Shown here in pieces: positions 7,347 through 15,695 of a stretch of DNA of 64,000 nucleotides. The DNA is taken from contig NZ_CP029550.1 of NCBI RefSeq assembly GCF_003173715.1, positions 2,480,001 to 2,544,000 on the forward strand, in the 5' to 3' direction. The position numbers and the translations under genes were made by a program. Positions within the stretch are counted from its first letter, which is position 1. Each line of letters opens with the position of its first letter. The notes under the pieces are model-generated. The model did not search any database, had not been told where the DNA came from, and saw only the letters and a list, made by a program, of their open reading frames with translations. The DNA is from Methylobacterium durans (GTDB taxonomy: Bacteria; Pseudomonadota; Alphaproteobacteria; Rhizobiales; Beijerinckiaceae).

Positions 7347-9566
7347 ATGTCCGAGGTCTTGTCCCGAGTTTCGCCGATGCGCATCCCCCTCCGCCTGGCC
7401 GCCACCGTCGCCCTCGCGCCCCTCGCCCTGCACATGGCCGGCGCCGCCGCGCAGGAGCGCAGCGTTCAGCTCGACCAGATCTCGGTGGAGGGCAGCGGCG
7501 TGCCGCAGCCGGGACCCGGGCTCGGCAATGGAGCCGCAACGAGCGGGGGCGGTGGCGGCCCGAGCGGCGTCGTCGGCTACACCGCCAAGGCGAGCCCGAC
7601 CGCGACCAAGACCAACACCCCCCTGATCGAGACGCCGCAATCGGTGACCGTAGTCACCCGAGAGCAGCTGAACGACCGCAACGTCCAGGATCTCAACCAG
7701 GCCCTGGCCTACGCGCCGGGCACCTCCACGGACGTGTTCGGCTTCGACCCGCGCTTCGACGCCTTCTACATCCGCGGCTTCTCGGCGACCTACGACGGCG
7801 TCTTCCGCGACGGCCTGCGCCAATCCGCGGTCGGCCTCGCGGTGCCGCGCATCGAGCCCTACGGCACGGAGGCCGTCACCATCCTGCGCGGGCCGGCCTC
7901 CGGCCTCTACGGCCTCGGCTCGCCCGGCGGCATCGTCGACGTGACGACGAAGCGCCCCGTCTTCGCGCGCTTCGGCGAACTCTGGTTCCAGGCCGGCAAT
8001 TACGACCGCTTCCAGGGGAATTTCGATTTCGGCGGTCCGGTCGAGGGCTCGGACGGGACGATGGCCTACCGGCTCACCGGCGTCGTGCGCCAGTCCGACA
8101 CCTTCCTGCCCGGCGCGACCGACGACCGCTTCAACATCGCGCCGGCCTTCACCTGGAAGCCGTCCGCCGACACCACATTCACCCTGCTGACCGAGTTCCA
8201 GAACTCGAAGCTGCCGGGCACCTCGGCCTTCTACAATTTTCCCGGATTTCGGGTGTCGCGCCTCTACCAGGGCGACGGGGCCTTCAACGCCTTCACGCAG
8301 CAGCAATACCGGATCGGCTACGCCTTCGAGCACAGGTTCACCCCGGACCTGATCGTCCGGCAGAACTTCCGCTATTACGGGGTCAACGGCGACTTCCCCT
8401 ACGTCCAGATCGATTCCGTGACCGGCCTGACCGCACAGCGCTCGACGGGCCTGTTCATCGAGAACCTGCAATCGGTCGCGCTCGACAACCAGATCGAGGG
8501 ACACATCCAGACCGGCCCCATCGCCCACACCCTCCTCGGCGGGCTCGACTACCTGCACTACGACTGGGACCGCGTGGGCGGCTTCGGCACGGCGCCCGAC
8601 CTCGACCTCACGACCCTGAATTACGGGCGGCAGTTCATCCCGCGGCCGGTCCTGACGCTCGCGGCGCGCCAGTCGCAGGATCAGGTCGGCCTCTACCTGC
8701 AGGAGCAGGCGAAGTGGGATCGCTTCGTGCTGACGCTGACGGGCCGGCACGACTGGGTCTCGCAGACCACGGCGAGCGGCGTGCCCGGGGCGCTCGGCCC
8801 CTCGACCACCCAGAGCGACACCGCCTTCACCGGCCGCGTCGGCCTGAACTACACGCTGGCGCCGGGACTCGTGCCCTACGCGAGCTACGCCACCACCTTC
8901 ACGCCGCAGGTCGGCGCGGACGCGAGCGGCCGGTCCTTCCGGCCCGCCACCGGTGATCAGATCGAGGCGGGCGTGAAATACGCCGTCCCGGGCACCAACA
9001 TCACCGCCGCCTTCGCGGGCTTCGACATCGTCCAGACCAGCATCCTGCGCCAGGATCCGAACAACCTCGCCTTCACGGTGGCCACCGGCGAGGTCCGCTC
9101 CCGCGGCTTCGAGGGCGAGCTGATCGCCAATCTCGCGCCGGGCACGAACCTCACCCTCGCCTACACGCACCTCAACTTCCAGTTCGTGAGCCAGACCTCG
9201 CTGGTGACCGGCCAGCCGATCGACGGCAATTACCTGTCGGGCATCCCCGGCGACACCATCAAGGTGTTCGGCACCTACCTGTTCCCGCCCTCCTCGCCCC
9301 TGCACGGCCTCCAGATCGGCGGCGGCATCCGCTACGCGAGTTCGAGCTTCGCCGACGACGAGAACACGGTGCGCAACCCCACCGTCACGCTGTTCGACGC
9401 CCTGATCGCCTACGATTTCGCGGCGCTCGATCCGAAATACGCGGGCTTCCGGGCGCAGGTGAACGCCTTCAACATCTTCGACCGCAACTACACCAACTGC
9501 CAGGCGGGCTTCTGCTACCGCGGCGCGCCGGCCACCGTGATCGGCAGCCTGATCTACCGCTGGTGA
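7347..9566 (+). CDS. TonB-dependent siderophore receptor
   Basis: A 739-residue outer-membrane receptor of the FhuA/FpvA-like class. A signal peptide (MRIPLRLAATVALAPLALHM, ending near GAAAQ) precedes a TonB-box-like DQISVEG, then a plug domain (TPLIETPQSVTVVTREQLND, and VTILRGPASGLYGLGSPGGI) and a 22-strand barrel ending in an aromatic residue (LIYRW). It imports ferric siderophores with energy from TonB-ExbBD. No tonB, exbB or siderophore gene is near, so it probably takes up a foreign siderophore. An AGGA ribosome site favours the ATG at 7347; the ATG at 7377 would start exactly at the signal peptide and is equally plausible. Confidence 0.92.
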   Translation: MSEVLSRVSPMRIPLRLAATVALAPLALHMAGAAAQERSVQLDQISVEGSGVPQPGPGLGNGAATSGGGGGPSGVVGYTAKASPTATKTNTPLIETPQSVTVVTREQLNDRNVQDLNQALAYAPGTSTDVFGFDPRFDAFYIRGFSATYDGVFRDGLRQSAVGLAVPRIEPYGTEAVTILRGPASGLYGLGSPGGIVDVTTKRPVFARFGELWFQAGNYDRFQGNFDFGGPVEGSDGTMAYRLTGVVRQSDTFLPGATDDRFNIAPAFTWKPSADTTFTLLTEFQNSKLPGTSAFYNFPGFRVSRLYQGDGAFNAFTQQQYRIGYAFEHRFTPDLIVRQNFRYYGVNGDFPYVQIDSVTGLTAQRSTGLFIENLQSVALDNQIEGHIQTGPIAHTLLGGLDYLHYDWDRVGGFGTAPDLDLTTLNYGRQFIPRPVLTLAARQSQDQVGLYLQEQAKWDRFVLTLTGRHDWVSQTTASGVPGALGPSTTQSDTAFTGRVGLNYTLAPGLVPYASYATTFTPQVGADASGRSFRPATGDQIEAGVKYAVPGTNITAAFAGFDIVQTSILRQDPNNLAFTVATGEVRSRGFEGELIANLAPGTNLTLAYTHLNFQFVSQTSLVTGQPIDGNYLSGIPGDTIKVFGTYLFPPSSPLHGLQIGGGIRYASSSFADDENTVRNPTVTLFDALIAYDFAALDPKYAGFRAQVNAFNIFDRNYTNCQAGFCYRGAPATVIGSLIYRW

Positions 9567-9572
9567 CGGGCT

Positions 9573-9600
9573 GGCCCCGCGCGGCGGCTCGCGCCGGGCC
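9573..9600. terminator. Hairpin between convergent receptor and terC genes
   Basis: An 11-base stem with one mismatch (GGCCCCGCGCG against CGCGCCGGGCC) and a six-base loop lies between the two convergent stop codons. It has no clear T-run on either strand. It probably serves both transcripts. Confidence 0.5.
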
Positions 9601-9614
9601 GGGCATAAAGCCGG

Positions 9615-10400
9615 TCAGGCCTTCGCCTGCCGCTGCACCGGCACGGCCTGCGCGGCCGTCTCCGGGCTGCCGCCCGCCTTCCGCCGCTTGCGGCGGCGGA
9701 CCAGCATGTTGAGGCCCTCCACCGCCGCCGAGAAGGCCATGGCGGTGTAGATGTAGCCCTTGGGCACGTGCGCGCCGAAACCCTCCGCGATCAGCGTCAT
9801 GCCGATCATGATGAGGAAGCCGAGCGCCAGCATCACCACGGTGGGGTTGGCCGCGATGAAGCGCGAGAGCGGATCGGCCGCCACCAGCATCACGATCACG
9901 GCGACGACGACCGCAATCATCATCACCGGCACGTGCTCGGTCATGCCGACCGCCGTGATGATGCTGTCGATCGAGAAGACGAGATCGAGCATCAGGATCT
10001 GGCCGATCGCCGCGGCGAAGCTCAGGGACGCGCCGCCCTTCTCGTCCTCCGGATGCGGATCGACGCTCTCGTGGATCTCCTTGGTGGCCTTCCAGAGCAG
10101 GAACAGGCCGCCCGCGATCAGGATCATGTCCCGCCAGGAGAAGCCCCTGCCGAACACCTCGAAGACGGGCTGCGTGAGGTGGACGATGTAGGCCACGGTG
10201 CCGAGCAGACCGAGCCGCAGCACCAGGGCGAGGCCGATGCCGATCCGGCGGGCCTTCTGCTGCTGCTCGGCCGGCAGCTTGTTCGTCAGGATCGAGATGA
10301 AGATCAGGTTGTCGACGCCGAGGACGACCTCCATCACGATCAGGGTGGCGAGCGCCGCCCAGACGGTGGGGTCGGCGGCGAGCTGGAGGAGGTTGTCCAC
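9615..10400 (-). CDS. TerC-family integral membrane protein
   Basis: A 261-residue membrane protein with about seven hydrophobic helices. Family markers are [16 protein letters not shown] near the start and [17 protein letters not shown] in the middle; the acidic residues inside these helices define the TerC group. Members have been linked to metal-ion efflux (manganese in Alx/MntX-type proteins), metal loading of exported enzymes and tellurite resistance. The short basic tail (RRRKRRK) lies on the cytoplasmic side. No other ter genes are present, so a tellurite operon is not supported. The gene may be co-transcribed with the lipid-kinase gene 31 bases upstream. Confidence 0.9.
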   Translation of the reverse strand: MDNLLQLAADPTVWAALATLIVMEVVLGVDNLIFISILTNKLPAEQQQKARRIGIGLALVLRLGLLGTVAYIVHLTQPVFEVFGRGFSWRDMILIAGGLFLLWKATKEIHESVDPHPEDEKGGASLSFAAAIGQILMLDLVFSIDSIITAVGMTEHVPVMMIAVVVAVIVMLVAADPLSRFIAANPTVVMLALGFLIMIGMTLIAEGFGAHVPKGYIYTAMAFSAAVEGLNMLVRRRKRRKAGGSPETAAQAVPVQRQAKA

Positions 10401-10431
10401 TGTGGCCTGGTTCCGGGGCTAGAGGGCGAGG

Positions 10432-11364
10432 CTAGAGGGGGAGAAGGCGGCTGGCCGCGCTCTGCGCGGCCGCCTGCTCGGCGCGGGAGGGCGCAAAGAT
10501 GCGGAGCGCGCCCGGCATCACCTTGAAGTGGGCCGGCGTGTGGGTGGTGAGCTCGCCGTCCGTGTTCACCGGACGGGGCTTGCGCGTCCGGAGGACGATC
10601 TCGGTGGTCTTGAAGGCGCGCACGTCCCTCGACTGACCCTGCGTGCCCCGGCGGAGCGCCGGCAGCAGGGCGATGAGCCGCCACCAATGGGCGATCTCCA
10701 GGCTGTAGAAATCGAGCAGGCCGTCATCGACCGCCGCGCCCTCCTCCACCGTCATGCCGCCGCCGTAATGGCGCCCGTTGCCGACCGAGACCTGGATCGT
10801 CGTCACCTTCTCGAGCGTGCCGTCGTGCTCGATCGTCACCGTGAAGGGGCGGACCCGGCGCAAGACCCGGATCGCGGCGATGCCGTAGCCGAGCGTGCCC
10901 CAGGCCTTCTTCGACTCGGCCGTCAGGTCGCCCGCGAGCTCCGCCGAGAAGCCGACGCTGGCGACGTTGAAGTAATAGTGGCCGTTGACCCAGCCGAGAT
11001 CGACCGGTCGCGGCTCGGCCGTCGTGATGAGGCGCGCCGCCGCAGCCGGGTCGAGGGGGAGCCCCAGCGAGCGCGCGAGGTCGTTGGCGGTGCCGAGCGG
11101 CAGGATGCCGAGTGGCAGCCCGGTCTCGACGAGGCCCGCCGCCCCCGCATTCATGGTCCCGTCGCCGCCGCCGAGGATCACGAGGTCGCAGGCGCTCGCG
11201 TGACGCCGGATCGTGTCGCTGCAATCGGAATTCTCGGGCGGCTCGAACGGCGCGATGCCGCCGCCGCGCAGGATCGCGCGGATCTCGTCGAGGCCGGCGC
11301 CGCCGTTGCGGGCCTTGGGATTGGCGAGAAGGAGCGCCCGGCGGGGCGGGGCGGCCGCGCTCAT
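10432..11364 (-). CDS. Diacylglycerol/lipid kinase family protein (YegS-like)
   Basis: A 310-residue protein with the DAGK catalytic fold. Residues 65-70 are the nucleotide-binding GGGDGT, followed by LPLGTANDLARSLGLPLDP, the second conserved block. ANPKARNGG at residues 14-22 is the N-terminal phosphate loop. The C-terminal half has the beta-sandwich typical of YegS and BmrU. The family phosphorylates lipids (diacylglycerol, phosphatidylglycerol, sphingosine) with ATP; which lipid is used here is unknown. It is upstream of terC on the same strand with a 31-base gap, so the two may form an operon. Confidence 0.9.
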   Translation of the reverse strand: MSAAAPPRRALLLANPKARNGGAGLDEIRAILRGGGIAPFEPPENSDCSDTIRRHASACDLVILGGGDGTMNAGAAGLVETGLPLGILPLGTANDLARSLGLPLDPAAAARLITTAEPRPVDLGWVNGHYYFNVASVGFSAELAGDLTAESKKAWGTLGYGIAAIRVLRRVRPFTVTIEHDGTLEKVTTIQVSVGNGRHYGGGMTVEEGAAVDDGLLDFYSLEIAHWWRLIALLPALRRGTQGQSRDVRAFKTTEIVLRTRKPRPVNTDGELTTHTPAHFKVMPGALRIFAPSRAEQAAAQSAASRLLPL

Positions 11365-11878
11365 GAGCGGGGCTCCGCCGGCTCAGAGCACGGCTCCGCC
11401 GGCTTGGGACGTCTCGAACGGGCGGCCAAGGAGAACTCTCCGGTGCATTCGCGCCGCGTCAACGCAAAGGCAGGGAAGAGGTCCGACATCACGGTCGACG
11501 CCTCGACCGCCAGAGGGGCCCGGACCCGGGTTGCCGAGGAACTTGGTTGCCCACGCCACGATCTCAAGGGTGGGCGGCGCCTGAAATGTGCCGCGGCTGG
11601 TTCACGAGTTCTTGGTGCGGCCCTGGCGCCGCACCCGCCGCAGCCCTCGGCGCGCCGCGTGGCGCGGCGGGTCCAGGGGATTTCCGGGATTGCGGGCAGA
11701 GCGTCGCGGGAGCCTTGCTCCGGCGGCCAAGCCCGTGGCATGCCATCGGGCGGCAGGCTCGCGCCTCATGGAACCCTCCGCACCTCCGGCGGCGTTTCAT
11801 TCCGGCTCGGGAAGCGGGCCGGCCGGGTATGAACCTCCCGGCAACCCGTCTCCGTCGCCTCGCGACCCGGTGATCTGC
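11365..11878. other. 514-base intergenic region without a credible gene
   Basis: Several overlapping open frames exist here but none has family-like features, consistent codon use or a good ribosome site. A near-duplicate GCTCCGCCGGCT appears twice close to 11375-11405. The region separates the divergent lipid-kinase and NTF2-like genes and presumably holds their promoters. Confidence 0.5.
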
Positions 11879-12679
11879 ATGCGCTCTTTCCTCCGTACCG
11901 TCTCCGTCGCCGCGCTGCTCGGCACCCTGCTGTGCGCCGGCGAGGCCGGGGCGCAGCCGGGCTGGGTCGACCCGCCGAGCAAGGCGGCGAAGCCCGCGCC
12001 CGAGGCTGCGGCGCCCAAACCCGCGGCATCGAAGCCCGCGGCGCCGCAGGCCGCGAGCCCGGAATCCGAGCCGGCGCCCCGCCGCCGCGCCGAGCGCCGC
12101 CGCTCCGCCCGGACCGAGCGCGCGGAGCGCCGCCGCGCGCAGGCCCACCACGCCCCGATCCGCCACGCGCCGTCGCGGCGGCTGGCCGAGACGCCCGCAC
12201 CCCCGCCCGCGATGGCCGCCCCGGCGGCGGATGCGCGGTTCGGCGAGTGGGCCGAGACGGCCCAGCGGCTCGCCGACGATTACGTCGACAGCGTCTCGGG
12301 CACGGGCGCGGGCCTGGCCACCACGGCGCCGCGCTTCTACGCCGAGCAGGTGCGCTTCCACGGCCGCGTGATGTCGCTGCCGGCGCTGGTGGCCGAGAAG
12401 CGGCGCTTCGCCCGCCGCTGGCCCGACCGGCGCTACGAGCTGCAGCCCGGCACGATGCGCACGGCCTGCAACGGCGCCGCCGCGACCTGCGTCGTGCGCG
12501 CCGTCTTCAGCTTCCAGGCCCGGAACCCAGCGACGGGCGCGCTCTCACAGGGCGTGTCCGACCTGACGCTCGAGGTGAGCTTCGCGGGCGGTCGGCCCGT
12601 CATCGTGTCGGAATCGAGCCGCGTCCTGCGCCGGGGCGCCGCCTACAGCGCGGCGCCGTCCGCGGCCGGCCGGGCCTGA
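11879..12679 (+). CDS. Secreted protein with proline/arginine-rich linker and NTF2-like domain
   Basis: A 266-residue exported protein. A signal peptide (MRSFLRTVSVAALLGTLLCA, cut near GEAGAQ) leads into a low-complexity Ala/Pro/Arg segment (about 30-110) and then a compact domain from FGEWAETAQRLADDYV to the end. The pattern FYAEQVRFHGRVMSLPAL-x3-KRRFARRWPDRRYEL with a C-x6-C pair resembles NTF2-like periplasmic domains found beside peptidase or SH3-type proteins in Hyphomicrobiales. The fold call is from pattern only. One base separates its stop from the next start, so it is coupled to the SNase-like gene. Function unknown. Confidence 0.78.
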   Translation: MRSFLRTVSVAALLGTLLCAGEAGAQPGWVDPPSKAAKPAPEAAAPKPAASKPAAPQAASPESEPAPRRRAERRRSARTERAERRRAQAHHAPIRHAPSRRLAETPAPPPAMAAPAADARFGEWAETAQRLADDYVDSVSGTGAGLATTAPRFYAEQVRFHGRVMSLPALVAEKRRFARRWPDRRYELQPGTMRTACNGAAATCVVRAVFSFQARNPATGALSQGVSDLTLEVSFAGGRPVIVSESSRVLRRGAAYSAAPSAAGRA

Positions 12680-12680
12680 C

Positions 12681-13996
12681 GTGAGCCGAGATCGAGGATC
12701 CGCGTTGACGTTGTCGGAGGCCCCAGAGGTTTTGAACGAGCGCCCGCTGCCAGAATCCGCGTCGAGCCTGCCCACCGCCGACGAGCGGGCGCGGCTGCGC
12801 GCGCGCATCCGGGCCGCGATCGAGGCCGCGCGGCCGCAGCCGGTCGCGCTGCGCACGCTGGAGCTTCTGGCGCAGGCGGCCGTGGAGCCAGACGCCTCGG
12901 CGGCCGGATACCGGATCGTCGACCCGCGGACGGGCGCGCCGCGCCTGCGGGAGCGGCAGGAGGAGGGCGCCGCGCAGACCCCGGCGCAGGCTCCCGCGCA
13001 AGACTCCACGCGAGCCCCTGCCGACGAGCCCCTGAGCCTCGACGACCTCGTCGCCGAGCTGAGACGGCGCCATCCCGCCCTGTTCCTGCCGGAACCCGAG
13101 CGCGCCCCGGAGCCGCCCGCGGCCGAGACCGAGCCGGAGGCCAGCTCTGATGTGAAGGCCGCGACGGCGCGGTTCGTCGAGACGCAATCCGTCCTCGCGA
13201 AATCGCTCGTCGCGACCTCGTCGGCCCGCGGGCGGGCGCTGGCGGCGCGGCTCGGAACCTCGGTCGGGGCCTTTCGCGAGCGCCTCGACGCCCGCCGGGC
13301 CGCGAGGACCGAGACCGCGCCCGAGGCGGCCTCCGGGCCCGCGCGGGCGGAGGCCACGCCGGAGGCGGGCACGGGGATGTGGCGCGAGCGGCTGCAACGC
13401 GCCCGGGAGCGGCTCGGCGACGCGTTCGCCTCCGACGACCTCGCCCGGCGTCGTTATCTCCTGGCCGGCCTCGGTGCCGTGGTCCTCGCCGTCGGCGCGG
13501 CCGCGCTCGTGACGAGCCGCCAGGAGCCCTCCGGCCGTCCGTCCGCCGCCCGCATCGGGTCGGCGCCCGGCGCGGACACGAATCCCGCGCCCGCTCCGGG
13601 GGCGGCCAGCCAGACGAATTCCACCGATCCCGAAAACCGGGCGGCCGGGGGCGAGGCGCCGCCGGCACCCCCGCGAACCCCAACGAGATCAGCGGCCCGG
13701 CCGAGGTGATCGACACCGCGACGCTGCGGGTCGGCGGCAAGCTCGTGCGCCTGTTCGGCGTCGAGTGGGTGCGCGGCGGCCAAGCCGAGGACCTGACGCG
13801 CTACCTCGCCGGGCGCACCGTCACCTGCCAGCCGGTGACGGGCAGCCAGAACGTGCTCTGCCAGGTCGAGGGGCGCGACCTCTCGGAAGTGGTGCTGTTC
13901 AACGGCGGCGGCCGGGCCTCGCCCGAGGCGACGCCCGACCTCGTGGCCGCCGAGGATCACGCGCGCAGCGAGCGCCTCGGCGTCTGGAAGCGCTGA
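12681..13996 (+). pseudogene. Membrane-anchored SNase-like (thermonuclease-fold) protein, frameshifted
   Basis: One frame encodes a long N-terminal region with a single membrane helix (YLLAGLGAVVLAVGAAALVT, near residue 265). A second frame encodes a C-terminal SNase-like beta-barrel: AEVIDTATLRVGGKLVRLFG, then an AEDLTRYLAGRTVTC block and ERLGVWKR at the end. Adding one C to the five-C run at 13668-13672 joins them into 438 residues. The SNase-like domain keeps the LRLFGVE-type strand and the terminal GVWK but not an obvious set of catalytic Arg/Glu residues, so nuclease activity is doubtful. The start is GTG one base after the preceding gene. A sequencing error is the likely cause of the break. 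Confidence 0.72.
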
Positions 13997-14097
13997 GGCG
14001 CCCTCCCGTCACGCCTCCTCGTCACGCCTCCCCTTGCGGAACGGCGCAGCCTCCGCCTCAATGGTCCCCGACAGGGGCGGACTTCCGGGGGCGGAGC

Positions 14098-15087
14098 ATG
14101 GATCTCTCGATCGGCCTGAGCGCCGTGGCGGTGGCGCTGGCCGTGCTCGTCATCGTGACGCTCGCCATCGGCATCAACATCGTGCCGCAGGGCTACGTCT
14201 ACACGGTGGAGCGGTTCGGGCGCTACGCGCGCAACCTCGAGGCCGGGCTCGGGCTGATCGTGCCGTATGTCGAGCGGATCGGCCGGCGCGTGAACATCAT
14301 GGAGCAGGTCATCGAGGTGCCGAGCCAGGAGGCGTTCACGCGGGACAATGCCGGCGTCACCATCGACGCGGTGGTGTTCTACCAAGTGCTCGACGCGCCC
14401 CGCGCCTCGTATGAGGTCTCGAACCTCGAAGTCGCGATGATGACGCTGACCATGACGAATATCCGCACCGTGGTCGGCTCGATGGACCTCGATCAGCTCC
14501 TCTCGCACCGGGACGAGATCAACGAGCGCCTCCTGCGGGTGATGGACGCCGCCGCCTCGCCCTGGGGCGTGAAGATGACCCGCATCGAGATCAAGGACAT
14601 CGTGCCGCCGGCCGATCTCGCCGGCGCCATGGCCCGCCAGATGAAGGCCGAGCGCGAGAAGCGCGCCTCGGTGCTGGAGGCGGAAGGCCAGAGGCAGGCC
14701 GAGATCCTGCGGGCGCAAGGCCGCAAGGAGGCGACGATCCTGGAGGCCGAGGGGCGGCGCGAGGCGGCCTTCCGCGATGCCGAGGCCCGCGAGCGCGGCG
14801 CCGAGGCCGAGGCGAAGGCGACCGCGATGGTGAGCGAGGCGATCGCCAAGGGCGACCTTGCGGCGGCGAATTTCCTCGTCGCCGAGAAGTACGTCGAGGC
14901 CCTGCGGGCCATCGCCACCGCGCCGAACCAGCGCGTCGTGATGGTGCCGATCGAGGCGGCAGCCCTCGCCGGCACCCTCGGCGGCATCGGCGAGATCACG
15001 CGGGCCGTGTTCGGAGGGGAGGGGACGCCGGCGCCCCGCGCCCGCTCCGGCCTGCCGCCGAACGCCGGCACCGTTCCGAAGGCGTGA
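14098..15087 (+). CDS. SPFH/stomatin-family membrane protease subunit (QmcA-like)
   Basis: A 329-residue protein: one N-terminal membrane helix (about 5-28), the SPFH/Band 7 domain (GYVYTVERFGRYARNLEAGL onward) and a long Ala/Glu/Arg coiled coil (LEAEGQRQAEILRAQGRKEA and following). Stomatins form large rings in the membrane and organise microdomains or modulate proteases such as FtsH. The 3' end overlaps the nfeD gene by four bases, the classical stomatin-NfeD operon, in which NfeD's OB domain binds the stomatin. The ATG at 14098 directly precedes the membrane helix and has GGGGGCGGAG upstream; longer in-frame readings add unrelated sequence. Confidence 0.93.
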   Translation: MDLSIGLSAVAVALAVLVIVTLAIGINIVPQGYVYTVERFGRYARNLEAGLGLIVPYVERIGRRVNIMEQVIEVPSQEAFTRDNAGVTIDAVVFYQVLDAPRASYEVSNLEVAMMTLTMTNIRTVVGSMDLDQLLSHRDEINERLLRVMDAAASPWGVKMTRIEIKDIVPPADLAGAMARQMKAEREKRASVLEAEGQRQAEILRAQGRKEATILEAEGRREAAFRDAEARERGAEAEAKATAMVSEAIAKGDLAAANFLVAEKYVEALRAIATAPNQRVVMVPIEAAALAGTLGGIGEITRAVFGGEGTPAPRARSGLPPNAGTVPKA

Positions 15088-15530
15088 AAGCGACGATGCT
15101 GAGCCAACTCACGGCCGAAATCGGACCCGCCTGGGCCTGGATCCTCGCCGGCCTTCTCCTGATGGGCACGGAACTGGCGCTGCCCGGCGTGTTCCTGGTC
15201 TGGCTCGGGCTGGCTGCACTCATGACCGGGCTGCTGACGGCCCTCGTGACCCTGCCCTGGCAAGCGCAGCTCCTCGTCTTCGCCGGCCTCGCCGTGGCGA
15301 GCGTGACGATCGCGAGCCGGCTCACGAAGCGGCCGATCTCCGGCCTCAACCGGGCGGACCGCGGCCTGATCGGGCGTGAGGGCGCGCTCGCGGCGGCCAT
15401 CGTCGGCGGCGCCGGGTCGATCTGCTTCGACGACACCCTCTGGCGCGTCACGGGGCCCGATCTTCCGGCCGGCGCGCGTGTGCGGGTGACGGGGATGACC
15501 GGGACGGTTCTGACAGTGGCGCCGGTGTGA
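15084..15530 (+). CDS. NfeD-family membrane protein
   Basis: A 148-residue short-type NfeD: two or three membrane helices (about 15-75) followed by a C-terminal OB-fold soluble domain (LIGREGALAAAIVGGAGSIC, then a LWRVTGPDLPAGARVRVTG block). Short NfeD proteins lack the serine-protease domain and act as partners of stomatins in membrane quality control. The GTG start overlaps the stop of the stomatin gene (GTGA), indicating translational coupling; an ATG at 15096 is an alternative start. Confidence 0.9.
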   Translation: MKATMLSQLTAEIGPAWAWILAGLLLMGTELALPGVFLVWLGLAALMTGLLTALVTLPWQAQLLVFAGLAVASVTIASRLTKRPISGLNRADRGLIGREGALAAAIVGGAGSICFDDTLWRVTGPDLPAGARVRVTGMTGTVLTVAPV

Positions 15531-15540
15531 GTTCCGGCCC

Positions 15541-15589
15541 CCACCTCTCCCATCCGGGAGAGGTCGAGTCCGGGGCACGCGGACCTGGT
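15541..15589 (-). repeat. Dispersed palindromic repeat, copy A
   Basis: Read on the minus strand, this 49-base element closely matches copy B at 48635-48680. Shared parts are GGTCCGCGT, CCCCGGACTC and a terminal hairpin. The hairpin here is a perfect 9-base stem, ACCTCTCCC (15543-15551) with GGGAGAGGT (15556-15564), and a four-base loop. It lies just after nfeD and could also end transcription. Short repeats of this kind are scattered through many alphaproteobacterial genomes. Confidence 0.65.
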
Positions 15590-15695
15590 GCGGGGGGCGT
15601 CCTTTCCGGAGATGTCGCACCCCTCACCCTGTCCCTCTCGGAACGGGGAGACCCGCACCCGGTGCGTCTCGGGCGAGGCAGGCGCGGGGCCTCGC

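Noticed and set aside
7239..9305. Long minus-strand open frame of 688 codons opposite the siderophore receptor
   Set aside because: It is a GC-rich antisense shadow with no family features; the plus strand encodes a complete receptor.
9615..10400. Tellurite-resistance island suggested by terC
   Set aside because: No other ter genes lie nearby; single TerC proteins are common housekeeping membrane proteins.
11361..11741. Minus-strand open frame of 126 codons in the 11.4-11.9 kb gap
   Set aside because: Arg/Pro/Ala-rich low-information sequence, no ribosome site and no recognisable domain.
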